64,000 nt of DNA from an uncultured Thalassotalea sp. (GTDB taxonomy: Bacteria > Pseudomonadota > Gammaproteobacteria > Enterobacterales > Alteromonadaceae): positions 1 through 64,000 of the forward strand of contig CANMZP010000016.1 of NCBI GenBank assembly GCA_947502355.1. The letters run 5' to 3'. The position numbers and the translations under genes were made by a program. The notes beneath the pieces are model-generated. The model worked only from the letters and a program-made list of their open reading frames with translations, had not been told where the DNA came from and did not search any database. Shown here in pieces: positions 1 through 8,658 of the stretch; within the stretch, counting starts at the first letter, position 1, and the number at the start of each line of letters is the position of its first letter.

Positions 1-41
1 ACCCCTTCAGCGAGTAAGCTATTGGCTTGTCCCGAAGAAGT

Positions 42-76
42 GAAGCGCATTTTAGAGATTTTTGCGCCGCCGTCAA
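42..76 (-). promoter_or_regulatory. rRNA-type P1 promoter firing left out of the window
   Basis: Read on the minus strand there is a -35 hexamer TTGACG (76-71), a 16-bp spacer and a -10 hexamer TAAAAT (54-49), followed directly by GCGCTTCAC. This layout, a near-consensus hexamer pair with a GC-rich GCGC discriminator, is typical of stringently controlled rrn P1 promoters. The DNA just upstream (77-100) is A/T-rich like an UP element. Transcription would start near base 42 and run off the left edge. In E. coli purHD also lies beside an rRNA operon (rrnE), which supports the reading. A tRNA operon promoter is the main alternative. Confidence 0.7.
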
Positions 77-356
77 CCGTTTTTCGTAAAATAATTTCAC
101 TTTCAGTTTGTTCGATTATTTTATAGGCAAAAAACCCATAAAAGTGGCATTTTGATTACATACAAGCAACATCATCTTGTATTATTCCTACTTTTCTCAA
201 GTTTCATCTTTTGCTTCGCTTACCAAATTAATGCATAAGCTTCGTAAATAAAGAGTTTTTAACGATTTTTTAACGAATTTTCTTTGCAGGCACACATTTT
301 CTGGTTAACATGGAATTGATTGACACTTTATCAATAATAATAATCAGGTAATTTAA
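77..356. other. AT-rich intergenic region between leftward stable-RNA promoter and RRM gene
   Basis: No gene is visible here. The left part is the likely UP-element region of the leftward promoter. Near 320-325 there is a TTGACA hexamer on the plus strand, but the distance to the ATG at 357 leaves little room for a -10 box and leader, so I do not call it as the promoter of the RRM gene. Confidence 0.5.
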
Positions 357-803
357 ATGAAATCTCCGCAACTATTAACTTCCGTATTGATTGCCTCGGC
401 CGCTGCCTTAATTGGTTTTTTTGCCGGTGATGCAATTGGTCTTCATGGTTCTTCTTTAGCCATTGGCTTATTTATCGGCTGTATTGTTTCACCAATTGGT
501 TTAGGTGCACTTAAAAATGAAGATGCATCTGTTGAAATTAAAACGCTGTATGTGGGTAATCTACCTTACCGAGCTAACGAAGCAGCTGTTCGTGATTTAT
601 TCCAAGAACACGGAGTTGTTCACTCTGTTCGCCTTATGAAAGATAAGCAAACGGGCAAACGTCGTGGTTTTGGTTTTGTCGAAATGGCCGCTAGCGATGC
701 TAACACAGCAGTAGATGCTCTAAATGATACTGAGTTTCAGCAAAGAACATTAAAAGTTCGTGAAGCTAAAGAACGTCCAGAGCCAAATGCCAATCACGAT
801 TAA
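357..803 (+). CDS. Membrane-anchored RRM-domain RNA-binding protein
   Basis: This 148-residue protein has two parts. Residues about 6-55 are hydrophobic and form two likely membrane helices with a short glycine-rich turn. Residues about 62-140 form an RNA recognition motif: RNP2 is LYVGNL and RNP1 is KRRGFGFVEM, with the aromatic residues that stack on RNA bases present. Bacterial RRM proteins are small single-domain proteins, often cold-induced or post-transcriptional regulators. The membrane anchor suggests that it holds RNA at the inner membrane, which is inference. It stands alone, faces purD, and ends in a strong terminator. The family call is firm; the RNA target is unknown. Confidence 0.85.
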   Translation: MKSPQLLTSVLIASAAALIGFFAGDAIGLHGSSLAIGLFIGCIVSPIGLGALKNEDASVEIKTLYVGNLPYRANEAAVRDLFQEHGVVHSVRLMKDKQTGKRRGFGFVEMAASDANTAVDALNDTEFQQRTLKVREAKERPEPNANHD

Positions 804-830
804 TTCTCTACCTTAAAATAGCAAATAGAA

Positions 831-856
831 AAGGCCATCACATGATGGCCTTTTTT
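831..856 (+). terminator. Bidirectional terminator between the RRM gene and purD
   Basis: The arms AAGGCCATC (831-839) and GATGGCCTT (844-852) enclose a 4-nt loop and are followed by a T run. On the other strand the stem is followed by CTTTTCTATT, so it can also stop transcripts from purD. Confidence 0.85.
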
Positions 857-911
857 GTATACTTTTTACTTAAAGCTGATTCATTCTTAGCAGGTAAGAA
901 CAATCACTCCC

Positions 912-2195
912 TTAAGCTTCTCTAGCAATTGCGCGATAAGCGATATCCGTTCTAAACTCTACCCCTTCCCACTCAATTTGCTTTAAAAGCTCGTAGGCAG
1001 AACTCTGGGCTTGGGTTACGCTTTCCCCTAATGCCGTCGCGCAAAGTACACGCCCACCTGAGGTTACGATTTGACCATCAGTTTGCTCTGTTCCAGCGTG
1101 GAATGTTTTTCTATCTTGTAAGGTATTGGTTTCTAAACCGCTAATCACCTTGCCTTTAGCGTAGCTTCCAGGATAACCACCTGCAGCAAGAACAACGCCT
1201 ACGGCGGCACGAGGATCAAAATCAATTTCAGCTTTATCTAAGTCGCCCTTGCAAGCCAATAAACAAAGCTCAACCAAATCTGAATTCAGGCGCATCATAA
1301 TAGGTTGGGTCTCTGGGTCGCCAAAACGGCAGTTGTATTCAATTACTTTTGGTGTGCCGTCAGCATCAATCATTAATCCGGCATATAGAAAGCCTGTATA
1401 AGGTGCGCCTTCAGCTGCCATACCTTTAACCGTTGGATAAATCACTTCATCCATAACGCGTTGATGAATTTGCGGTGTTACCACGGGGGCAGGAGAATAT
1501 GCGCCCATACCGCCGGTGTTTGGTCCTTCGTCATTATCATAAGCACGCTTGTGATCTTGACTCGTCGCAAATGGTAAAACATTTTCACCATCAACCATGA
1601 CAATAAAGCTGGCTTCTTCACCTGCGAGGAACTCTTCAATGACCACACGATGACCGGCATCACCAAATGCATTCCCTGCCAACATGTCTTTAATGGCATC
1701 TTCAGCTTCTTCAAGCGTCATGGCTACAATAACCCCTTTACCGGCAGCCAACCCATCGGCTTTGATCACAATCGGGGCACCCTGCTCGCGAACGTAGGCA
1801 ATTGCGGGTTCTATCTCAGTAAAGTTTTGGTAACTTCCTGTTGGAATGTTATTGCGGGCTAAAAAGTCTTTGGTAAATGCCTTTGAACCTTCAAGTTGCG
1901 CCGCTTTTGCTGTAGGACCAAAAATGGTTAATCCCGCTTCAGTAAAGGCATCGACAACCCCGTCAACCAATGGTTGCTCAGGACCTACAATAGTTAACGC
2001 AATGTCTTGCGTCTTTGCAAAATCAATCAGAGCGTTAATATCACCAACAGAGATATTCACATTTTCTAATTTTTCTTCTGTTGCCGTACCCGCATTACCC
2101 GGGGCAACAAATACTTTTTCAACAAGACTCGATTGCGCAGCTTTCCAAGCTAAGGCATGCTCACGGCCGCCACTACCTATTACTAAAACGTTCAT
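912..2195 (-). CDS. purD: Phosphoribosylamine--glycine ligase (GAR synthetase)
   Basis: PurD joins phosphoribosylamine to glycine with ATP in the second step of purine synthesis, in the cytosol. The 427-residue length is normal for the family. The N-terminal nucleotide fold shows GSGGREHAL (residues 8-16). The ATP-grasp part shows GLAAGKGV near 150 and the metal-binding EYNCRFGDPETQ near 288. The start MNVLVIG matches family members. It lies downstream of purH on the same strand, but an exported methyltransferase gene is inserted between them, an unusual break in the purHD pair. Confidence 0.97.
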   Translation of the reverse strand: MNVLVIGSGGREHALAWKAAQSSLVEKVFVAPGNAGTATEEKLENVNISVGDINALIDFAKTQDIALTIVGPEQPLVDGVVDAFTEAGLTIFGPTAKAAQLEGSKAFTKDFLARNNIPTGSYQNFTEIEPAIAYVREQGAPIVIKADGLAAGKGVIVAMTLEEAEDAIKDMLAGNAFGDAGHRVVIEEFLAGEEASFIVMVDGENVLPFATSQDHKRAYDNDEGPNTGGMGAYSPAPVVTPQIHQRVMDEVIYPTVKGMAAEGAPYTGFLYAGLMIDADGTPKVIEYNCRFGDPETQPIMMRLNSDLVELCLLACKGDLDKAEIDFDPRAAVGVVLAAGGYPGSYAKGKVISGLETNTLQDRKTFHAGTEQTDGQIVTSGGRVLCATALGESVTQAQSSAYELLKQIEWEGVEFRTDIAYRAIAREA

Positions 2196-2228
2196 TACTA
2201 CTTATTTCCTAGTTTGTGTTAACCCGGG

Positions 2229-3053
2229 TTATTTAACGGGTTTAACAAATTTCAATGTCATGCGATCACTTTCACCGATGGCCATGTATTTGGCTTTATC
2301 GGTATCACCCATGCGTAATACCGGTGGTAAAGTCCACACACCTTTAGGGTGATCGGCGGTATCTTTCGGGTTAGCATTGATTTCGCTGCTTGCCGCTAAT
2401 TTAAAACCGGCAGCTGCGGCTAGATCAATGGCCATTTTCTCTGGGAAGTAACCACTTTTGGAATTTTCTGCAAATTGTTGGCTGGCCGGCATACGATGCT
2501 CAACCACACCTAACACGCCACCTGGTTTTAAGGCTTTAAACGCATCAGCAAAAACTTGCTTAACGCCTTCCTCACCCCAGTTATGCAGGTTTCTGAAGGT
2601 TAATACCATATCGGCACTACCCGCAGGTGCTAATTCACTTGCTTTTTTAGGCACAAAGTTAGTCAGTTTAACTTCGCTGTATACATCATTGGCAGCTAAT
2701 TTAGCTTCAAGTTTTTTACGCGACTTGCTGTAGTAGTCATCTTTACCAGTATCTGGGTAATGTGCGCCGTATAGTAAACCTTTACCTTTTACTGCTGGTG
2801 CTAATACTTCGGTATACCAACCACCCCCTGGGGCAATTTCTACAATAGTCATACTTGGTTTGAAACCAAAGAATTCCAACGTTTGTTGTGGATGACGGTA
2901 TTGATCGCGAGCTTTGTTTTTATCACTGCGGTGATCGCCAGCAATAGCTTGCTCTAGTTGAGCATTGCCATGTGCGCCTTGATGCGCAATAGCCGTACCC
3001 ATTAAAGATGCTGAAATGATGGTGCTTGAAATTAAAGTTCTGATTAACTTCAT
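2229..3053 (-). CDS. Exported class I SAM-methyltransferase-like protein (COG4798 type)
   Basis: This 274-residue protein begins with a clear Sec signal peptide (MKLIRTLI..., cleavage near AIA-HQG, residue 23). The mature part has a Rossmann-type methyltransferase fold: motif I is VEIAPGGGWYTEVLAP (about residues 71-86), and VLTFRNLHNW and KPGGVLGVVEHR match motifs IV and V. It resembles the 'predicted methyltransferase' family COG4798, whose members are often exported. No SAM supply is known in the periplasm, so the substrate and even the activity are uncertain. It sits between purH and purD with 33 bp to purD, so it is probably co-transcribed, with no obvious link to purine synthesis. Confidence 0.75.
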   Translation of the reverse strand: MKLIRTLISSTIISASLMGTAIAHQGAHGNAQLEQAIAGDHRSDKNKARDQYRHPQQTLEFFGFKPSMTIVEIAPGGGWYTEVLAPAVKGKGLLYGAHYPDTGKDDYYSKSRKKLEAKLAANDVYSEVKLTNFVPKKASELAPAGSADMVLTFRNLHNWGEEGVKQVFADAFKALKPGGVLGVVEHRMPASQQFAENSKSGYFPEKMAIDLAAAAGFKLAASSEINANPKDTADHPKGVWTLPPVLRMGDTDKAKYMAIGESDRMTLKFVKPVK

Positions 3054-3129
3054 AATTATCCCTATCTGTTTTTATTAAAAATATGGTCAACAAATACTTC
3101 TTGTTGACAATGTTATAACAGATTTTTTA

Positions 3130-3148
3130 CCGGGGGTCATGCCCCCGG
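3130..3148 (-). other. GC-rich hairpin between purH and the exported methyltransferase gene
   Basis: CCGGGGG (3130-3136) and CCCCCGG (3142-3148) form a perfect 7-bp stem with a 5-nt loop, a strong contrast to the AT-rich surroundings. On the minus strand it is followed by TAAAAAATC rather than a T run, so it is a weak terminator at best. It could act as an mRNA stabiliser or processing element in the purH transcript. Confidence 0.5.
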
Positions 3149-3166
3149 ATTTTATCGCACTCGTTT

Positions 3167-4753
3167 TTAGTGGCGGAAATGACGCATGCCAGTAAATACC
3201 ATTGCAATACCATGTTCATCGGCGGCAGCAATAACTTCGTTATCGCGCATAGAGCCACCCGGTTGAATCACGGCGGTAATGCCCGCTTGTGCAGCGGCAT
3301 CTAAACCATCACGGAATGGGAAAAATGCATCTGAGGCCATAACAGAACCCGGAACTTCTAACCCTTCGTCTGCCGCTTTGATACCAGCAATTTTCGCGCT
3401 GTAAACACGACTCATCTGGCCCGCACCCACACCAATCGTCATATCGTTTTTAACGTAAACAATGGCATTAGACTTAACGTACTTCGCCACTTTCCAACAA
3501 AATAGCAGATCGCTCATTTCTTTTTCAGTCGGTTGACGCTTAGTCACCACTTTAAGATCGTCTAAACCAACCATGCCTTGGTCGCGATCTTGTACTAATA
3601 AACCACCATTAACACGTTTTTGTTCAAGACCTGTGGTTTTAACATCCCACTGACCACATTCCAATAAACGAACATTTGGTTTGCTGGCTACTATATCTCT
3701 GGCTTCTTTTGAGATAGAAGGGGCAATAATGACTTCAACGAATTGACGAGAAACAATGGCTTGTGCCGTTTGGGCATCAAGCTCTTGGTTAAAAGCAATA
3801 ATGCCACCAAATGCTGATGTTGGGTCGGTTTTAAACGCACGTTCGTATGCTTCAAGAATGTTGTCGCCTAGCGCCACACCACACGGGTTGGCATGTTTAA
3901 CGATTACACAAGCTGGCTTATCGAATTCTTTTACACATTCAAGAGCAGCATCTGTATCGGCGATGTTATTGTAAGATAATGCTTTACCTTGCACTTGCGT
4001 CGCGGTTGCAACAGACGCTTCTTGTGGGTTTTCTTCAACGTAGAAAGCCGCTGCTTGGTGAGAGTTTTCACCGTAGCGAAGATCTTGTTTTTTGATGTAT
4101 TGGCTGTTGTAAGTTCTAGGAAACTTGCTGACCGATTTTTCTTCGTCATTGTAAGCCGGTAGCATTTTGCCAAAGTAATTAGCAATCATGCCATCGTAGC
4201 TTGCCGTGTGCTCATAGGCCGCAATCGCTAAATCAAAACGCGTTTGGTATACCAGCGAGCCATTGTTTTGTGCCATTTCAGCTAAAACGCGGTCGTAATC
4301 TGCAGCATTTACCACAATAGCGACATCTTTATGATTTTTCGCAGCAGCGCGCACCATAGTTGGTCCACCGATATCAATGTTTTCAATGGCATCCGCTAAC
4401 GTACAACCTTCTTGAGCAACGGTATTAGCAAATGGGTAAAGGTTAACAACAACCATATCGATAGCAGCAATTTGGTTTTCAGCCATTACTGCTTCGTCTT
4501 GATCGCGTCTAGCTAAAATGCCGCCGTGAATTTTTGGGTGTAGAGTTTTTACGCGACCATCCATGATTTCCGGGTGACCGGTGTGATCAGATACTTCAAT
4601 CACTGGAATGTTGTTATCTGCTAGTAATTTGGCCGTACCACCAGTTGATAGTAGCTCAACACCTTGAGCAGCCAGTTCACGAGCAAATTCAACCATACCG
4701 GTTTTGTCTGAAACACTTAATAGAGCGCGTCTAATTGGACGTGGAGTTTCCAT
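3167..4753 (-). CDS. purH: Bifunctional AICAR transformylase / IMP cyclohydrolase
   Basis: PurH performs the last two steps of purine synthesis: formylation of AICAR with 10-formyl-THF, then ring closure to IMP. The 528 residues match the usual length. The N-terminal cyclohydrolase domain (MGS-like) shows [20 protein letters not shown] and [14 protein letters not shown]. The transformylase domain carries the catalytic Lys-His pair in KHANPCGVA (K286/H287). The start [17 protein letters not shown] agrees with homologues. fis-dusB-prmA lie upstream on the same strand, but a terminator after fis and a 400-bp leader suggest that purH has its own promoter. Confidence 0.97.
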   Translation of the reverse strand: METPRPIRRALLSVSDKTGMVEFARELAAQGVELLSTGGTAKLLADNNIPVIEVSDHTGHPEIMDGRVKTLHPKIHGGILARRDQDEAVMAENQIAAIDMVVVNLYPFANTVAQEGCTLADAIENIDIGGPTMVRAAAKNHKDVAIVVNAADYDRVLAEMAQNNGSLVYQTRFDLAIAAYEHTASYDGMIANYFGKMLPAYNDEEKSVSKFPRTYNSQYIKKQDLRYGENSHQAAAFYVEENPQEASVATATQVQGKALSYNNIADTDAALECVKEFDKPACVIVKHANPCGVALGDNILEAYERAFKTDPTSAFGGIIAFNQELDAQTAQAIVSRQFVEVIIAPSISKEARDIVASKPNVRLLECGQWDVKTTGLEQKRVNGGLLVQDRDQGMVGLDDLKVVTKRQPTEKEMSDLLFCWKVAKYVKSNAIVYVKNDMTIGVGAGQMSRVYSAKIAGIKAADEGLEVPGSVMASDAFFPFRDGLDAAAQAGITAVIQPGGSMRDNEVIAAADEHGIAMVFTGMRHFRH

Positions 4754-5156
4754 AGCTATTTTCTATACCTTTAATTGAAATTAAAAAATGAATTATTTTT
4801 GTTTGATCTAACCTTGGGTCAGATCAGCTTAAATTTTTTAATCAATAACCGCCTTTAACATTCGGTTATTTTACTAATCGCATTAAGTAGCTTTTCAGCA
4901 AAGTGAAACGAAATTTATTGCAACGAGTAGTGTTATATCCCTTGGTTAGTCTTTTTTCGACAATCAACGTTTCTATCGTTATTGTTGTCGTTTTCCTGCG
5001 CTTTCGCCCGGGTGATTTTTATATCGGGCATTTTAATTGATTTTTGGCCGCAGGGATAATGTTTATTTTTAGTTATGTTCGTTAAAATTTTTAGACAATA
5101 TATTTTCTTTAAAAGGGAGCTGTTTAGATTCAAAACGATGTTCGAATAAAAACATT
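4754..5156. other. purH leader and upstream region without a convincing gene
   Basis: Around 400 bp separate purH from the fis terminator. A dyad at 4804-4826 (arms TGATCT and AGATCA, with inner ACC/GGT pairing) lies 51-73 nt upstream of the purH ATG and could be an operator or a leader stem. I looked for a PurR box (two halves around a central CG) and did not find a convincing one. A 66-codon frame at 4933-5133 on the minus strand has a composition unlike a real protein and no family resemblance. Confidence 0.45.
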
Positions 5157-5183
5157 TAAAAAAAAAGCACCCGAAGGTGCTTT
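5157..5183 (-). terminator. Rho-independent terminator of the dusB-fis operon
   Basis: On the minus strand the stem AAAGCACC/GGTGCTTT with a TTCG loop (5164-5183) is followed by a run of nine T. A second hairpin, AGGCAGG/CCTGCCT (5184-5201), lies between it and the fis stop codon. Confidence 0.9.
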
Positions 5184-5206
5184 AGGCAGGCAGTCCTGCC
5201 TGATAA

Positions 5207-5494
5207 TTAGTTCATGCCGTACTTTTTCAGCTTCTTGCGTAAAGTACCACGGTTGATACCTAGCAAGTTTGCAGCTCGAGTTTGGTTGCCTCGAGTATAC
5301 TGCATTACTTCTTCAAGCATTGGCGCTTCAATTTCTGATAAGACCAAGTCGTACATGTTATCTACATCGTTACCGTTTAATTGTGACAAGTAGTTTTTAA
5401 TGGCTACTTTTGCTTGAGTTCGTAAAGGTGATGCCTTGGTCTGAGTTTGCAGGTCACCGATGACAAATGGAGAAGTAATATTTTGTTCAAACAT
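5207..5494 (-). CDS. fis: DNA-binding protein Fis
   Basis: Fis is the nucleoid protein that bends DNA and activates rRNA promoters during fast growth. The protein has 95 residues (E. coli Fis has 98). The C-terminal helix-turn-helix, [20 protein letters not shown] (about residues 72-91), is nearly identical to that of E. coli. It follows dusB with a 16-bp gap, the standard dusB-fis operon, and ends in a strong terminator. The rRNA-type promoter at the left edge of this window is a natural Fis target. Confidence 0.97.
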   Translation of the reverse strand: MFEQNITSPFVIGDLQTQTKASPLRTQAKVAIKNYLSQLNGNDVDNMYDLVLSEIEAPMLEEVMQYTRGNQTRAANLLGINRGTLRKKLKKYGMN

Positions 5495-5510
5495 ATAGTT
5501 CAGACTCTTT

Positions 5511-6476
5511 TTAAGTTAAATTATCAAAAAACATATTTAATGATTCCAGTTGCTCCACTGGTGATTCAAGACCATTAAATATAGAACGAAACTGTTTACC
5601 CTGATCATGCGTTTGCAAGTACCAGGATACGTGCTTACGGGCAATCCTTGGACCCATAAAGTCACCATAAAACTCGTGCAGGCCTTGCACATGCGCCAAT
5701 AAGATAGCGCGGATTTCAGCAACTTCTGGAGAAGCTAGCTGCTCACCTGTTTTCAGATAATGATTAATTTCTCTGAAAATCCAGGGACGACCCTGTGCGG
5801 CTCTGCCAATCATAACGGCGTCGGCATTGGTATAATCCAACACCTGTTCAGCCTTTTGTGCTGTGTCAATATCACCATTAGCAATAACCGGAATGCTAAT
5901 AGCAGCCTTTATTGCTTTAATGGTGTCGTATTCTGCAGAGCCTTTATAAAAGTCATTGCGAGTACGACCATGCACAGCTAATGCCTGAATTCCATTTTCT
6001 TCAGCAATTTGTGCGATTTCGATACCATTGCGGGTGTTTTCACACCAACCGGTTCGAATTTTTAACGTTACCGGAACATCGACTGCTGCAACAACAGATT
6101 GAACAATCTGCTTTACTTGGTCAGGCGCCTTTAACAACGCAGAGCCCGCTAATTTCTTATTTACTTTTTTTGCAGGACACCCCATATTGATATCAATAAT
6201 CTGTGCGCCATTTTCTGCATTTACTTGAGCTGCAAAAGCCATTTCGTCAGGATCGGACCCAGCGATTTGTACCGAGCGAATGCCCGCTTCGTCACTGTGT
6301 TCCATCCGCAACATCGATTTGCCAGACTTCCAAACTTTAGGATTAGAAGAAAGCATTTCCGAAACCGCCATACCGGCACCGAGTCGACAACAGAGCTGAC
6401 GAAAAGGTTGATCTGTAATTCCCGCCATAGGCGCTAGAATCACATTACTTGGTAATTGGTAAGGACCGATATTCAC
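5511..6476 (-). CDS. dusB: tRNA-dihydrouridine synthase B
   Basis: DusB is an FMN enzyme that reduces uridine to dihydrouridine in the tRNA D-loop with NADPH. The 321-residue protein begins with the TIM-barrel FMN motif [15 protein letters not shown] (residues 15-29). The catalytic cysteine is C100 in [10 protein letters not shown], and [11 protein letters not shown] is the phosphate-binding segment. It is the first gene of the dusB-fis pair, downstream of prmA, the order common in gammaproteobacteria. Confidence 0.96.
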   Translation of the reverse strand: MNIGPYQLPSNVILAPMAGITDQPFRQLCCRLGAGMAVSEMLSSNPKVWKSGKSMLRMEHSDEAGIRSVQIAGSDPDEMAFAAQVNAENGAQIIDINMGCPAKKVNKKLAGSALLKAPDQVKQIVQSVVAAVDVPVTLKIRTGWCENTRNGIEIAQIAEENGIQALAVHGRTRNDFYKGSAEYDTIKAIKAAISIPVIANGDIDTAQKAEQVLDYTNADAVMIGRAAQGRPWIFREINHYLKTGEQLASPEVAEIRAILLAHVQGLHEFYGDFMGPRIARKHVSWYLQTHDQGKQFRSIFNGLESPVEQLESLNMFFDNLT

Positions 6477-6503
6477 GTGATGCTTTTTTAACCTCTCATA
6501 AAA

Positions 6504-6518
6504 AGGGCGCTAAGTTTA
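6504..6518 (-). promoter_or_regulatory. Possible stringent-type promoter of dusB-fis
   Basis: On the minus strand a -10-like hexamer TAAACT (6518-6513) is followed by the GC-rich discriminator TAGCGCCC, about 35 bp upstream of the dusB ATG. Known fis promoters are growth-phase and ppGpp controlled through a GC-rich discriminator. The -35 region is a poor match, as is common for activated promoters. The call rests on this short motif only. Confidence 0.45.
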
Positions 6519-6664
6519 CGTGTTTTTCGGGTTAAAGAAAAGCGTATAATTTGAACAATTTTGTATTTTTTGGTGATTTTTTATATTGACATTCATCGAA
6601 ACAATTATTGCGACCAATCCGTTATGTTTTGATCGCCTCTAATTGTAAACTTATTGTAAGTTAG

Positions 6665-7552
6665 CTAGTTATTGTGCTTAACTCCGGATAAACGTACCCA
6701 TTCGTCTTGAACGGCAATCGGGTCCATGGTGCACCATTGACCGTAAATGGATTGTAAGTTTTCGCCTTGCTCTTCAAGAATACCGGATAACGCTAGCAGA
6801 CCATTTGGTGCAACGTAGTCAATAATTACCGGCGCTAACTCTCTTAAAGGGCCAGCTAAAATGTTGGCAACCACTACATCGGCTTTAAAACTTGGCTGAT
6901 CTTTTGGCAAGAAAAGCTCTAAACGGTCTTCAACGCCATTGCGCTTGGCATTCTCTAAACTGGCTTGTAAAGCTTGCGGGTCAATATCAATGCCAATGAC
7001 TTTTTTTGCGCCTAACTTCAGCGCGGCAAGCGATAAAATGCCAGAGCCACAACCAAAATCCACCACGGTTTTACCTTCCAGATCCAATGAATCTAACCAG
7101 GTTAAACATAAAGCGGTTGTTGGGTGGGTACCCGTACCAAATGCTAAACCAGGGTCGAGCATTACATTTACCGCATCAGGCTCTGGTACATCACGCCAGC
7201 TTGGGCAAATCCATAAGCGGTTACCAAACTTCATCGGATGGAAATTATCCATCCATTCACGTTCCCAATCTTTGTCTTCAAGTTGCTCAAGTTTGTATTG
7301 CATCTCACCTTTTTGTGGATGAATACCTTTTAAGTAAGCTATGGCTTTATCCATATCGTGACTGGCATCGAATAACCCCATCACTACGGTGTTATGCCAA
7401 TACACAACTTCATCCCCCGGCAAAGGTTCATAAATCGGAGTATCCTTTGCGTCAATAAAGGTTACCGCTTGCGCACCACAAGCCATCATCCAATCACTGA
7501 ATTTTTCCGCATTTTCTTCATTCGCCGCCAGGCGTAGTTGTATCCAAGGCAT
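6665..7552 (-). CDS. prmA: Ribosomal protein L11 methyltransferase
   Basis: PrmA trimethylates several amino groups of ribosomal protein L11 using SAM. The 295 residues match the E. coli enzyme (293). The N-terminal L11-recognition domain begins [11 protein letters not shown]. The SAM motif is [19 protein letters not shown] (about residues 161-179), and [10 protein letters not shown] is the active-site segment typical of PrmA. It lies upstream of dusB-fis on the same strand with 188 bp between them. Confidence 0.96.
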   Translation of the reverse strand: MPWIQLRLAANEENAEKFSDWMMACGAQAVTFIDAKDTPIYEPLPGDEVVYWHNTVVMGLFDASHDMDKAIAYLKGIHPQKGEMQYKLEQLEDKDWEREWMDNFHPMKFGNRLWICPSWRDVPEPDAVNVMLDPGLAFGTGTHPTTALCLTWLDSLDLEGKTVVDFGCGSGILSLAALKLGAKKVIGIDIDPQALQASLENAKRNGVEDRLELFLPKDQPSFKADVVVANILAGPLRELAPVIIDYVAPNGLLALSGILEEQGENLQSIYGQWCTMDPIAVQDEWVRLSGVKHNN

Positions 7553-7710
7553 GTTATTTCTCGTAAAAAGTTAAGACAACCTTTGATCAGGTTATCGACA
7601 TAATCCTATAGTTTACCACTTCTTTAATGCGGTTAGCCAAAAACCACAGAAAAATGTTCACCTGCTGATAGAAAATGCTATTCTGGAAGAAAACTTTTTA
7701 ATGTAAAAAG

Positions 7711-8655
7711 ATGAATTATTTCCCAATTTTTTTAGACGCAAGAAAACAACAGGTATTGGTGATTGGAGGTGGTAATGTTGCGGCTCGCAAAATTGAACTG
7801 TTGCTTAAAACCCCTGCCCAAATCACCGTACTAAGCCTAGGCGTAAATGATACCGTACAACGGTTAATTAAGAAGCATGATTTGCGCTTTATCGATAGCG
7901 CCTATCAAGCAAAATATCTAGTCAATAAAACACTTATCATAGCGGCAACGAATGATGCCTTAGCGAATGCTCGCATTGCCAATGATGCCAACAAGTTAGG
8001 CCTGCTCATTAATGTGGTTGACTCCCCTGCTCTGTGTAATTACATCACGCCAGCCATTATTGACCGGAGTCCGATGCTTGTTGCTATTTCAAGTGAAGGC
8101 AGTGCGCCAATCTTACTGCAAATGTTACGCAATCAAATTGAAACTAGCTTGCCTGCAGGGTATGGCGAGCTAGCCAACTTTTGCAAAGATAAACGCATAA
8201 AAGTGCAGCAAAGCATCGAATCATTCGCCGCGCGCAAGCAATTCTGGCAGCAAGTATTAACCGGTGAGATTTCCGAGCAGGTGATGTCCGGAAACAAAGC
8301 GCAGGCGGATGCGTTATTTACGCAAGCACTGACGTTACGAGAGCCTCAAAATAGCAGTAAGCTGACCATCATCCAGTTACAAAACAATAAGCCCGATAAC
8401 TTAACGCTAAAGGCTTTTCAAACCCTACAGCGCAGTGATGAAGTTTATTTGGACGATGGCGTTAGTGATGCCTTTTATGACTACGTACGCCGCGATGCCA
8501 ATAAATACCATCAGCTTACTGTCAAACAACTTAAAGCTCAGGCCGAAGCGCATCTGCAAGTCAGCATATTAATTCAACGTAAACAGCATAGTAATGACAT
8601 TGACTTTGAAGCGCTTGGTTTTACCTCGGTTGAAACCCTAGAATGTGGACAGTAG
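7711..8655 (+). CDS. cysG: Precorrin-2 dehydrogenase/ferrochelatase with eroded SUMT domain
   Basis: Residues 1-212 match the N-terminal half of CysG (siroheme synthase): the NAD motif VLVIGGGNVAARK, the conserved NVVD and the IIDRSPMLVAISSEGSAP segment. This part oxidises precorrin-2 and inserts iron to make siroheme. Residues about 217-285 still align with the start of the CysG methyltransferase domain (TLKAFQTLQRSDEVYLDD..., VRRDANKYH). However, the SAM-binding GAGPGD is replaced by IIQLQNNKPDN, and the chain stops at 314 instead of about 457. The protein therefore cannot methylate uroporphyrinogen III; a separate CobA would be needed. It is probably the first gene of an operon with the kinase 3 bp downstream. 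The symbol is used for the CysG-derived family. Confidence 0.88.
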   Translation: MNYFPIFLDARKQQVLVIGGGNVAARKIELLLKTPAQITVLSLGVNDTVQRLIKKHDLRFIDSAYQAKYLVNKTLIIAATNDALANARIANDANKLGLLINVVDSPALCNYITPAIIDRSPMLVAISSEGSAPILLQMLRNQIETSLPAGYGELANFCKDKRIKVQQSIESFAARKQFWQQVLTGEISEQVMSGNKAQADALFTQALTLREPQNSSKLTIIQLQNNKPDNLTLKAFQTLQRSDEVYLDDGVSDAFYDYVRRDANKYHQLTVKQLKAQAEAHLQVSILIQRKQHSNDIDFEALGFTSVETLECGQ

Positions 8656-8658
8656 CCA

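Noticed and set aside
1846-2352. 168-codon open frame antisense to purD and the methyltransferase gene
   Set aside because: It overlaps two well-supported genes on the other strand, has no family resemblance and no ribosome site; it is a mirror of their codon use.
4933-5133. 66-codon frame in the purH upstream region, minus strand
   Set aside because: The translation is Asn/Lys/Ile-rich with no domain and no Shine-Dalgarno; AT-rich non-coding DNA gives such frames by chance.
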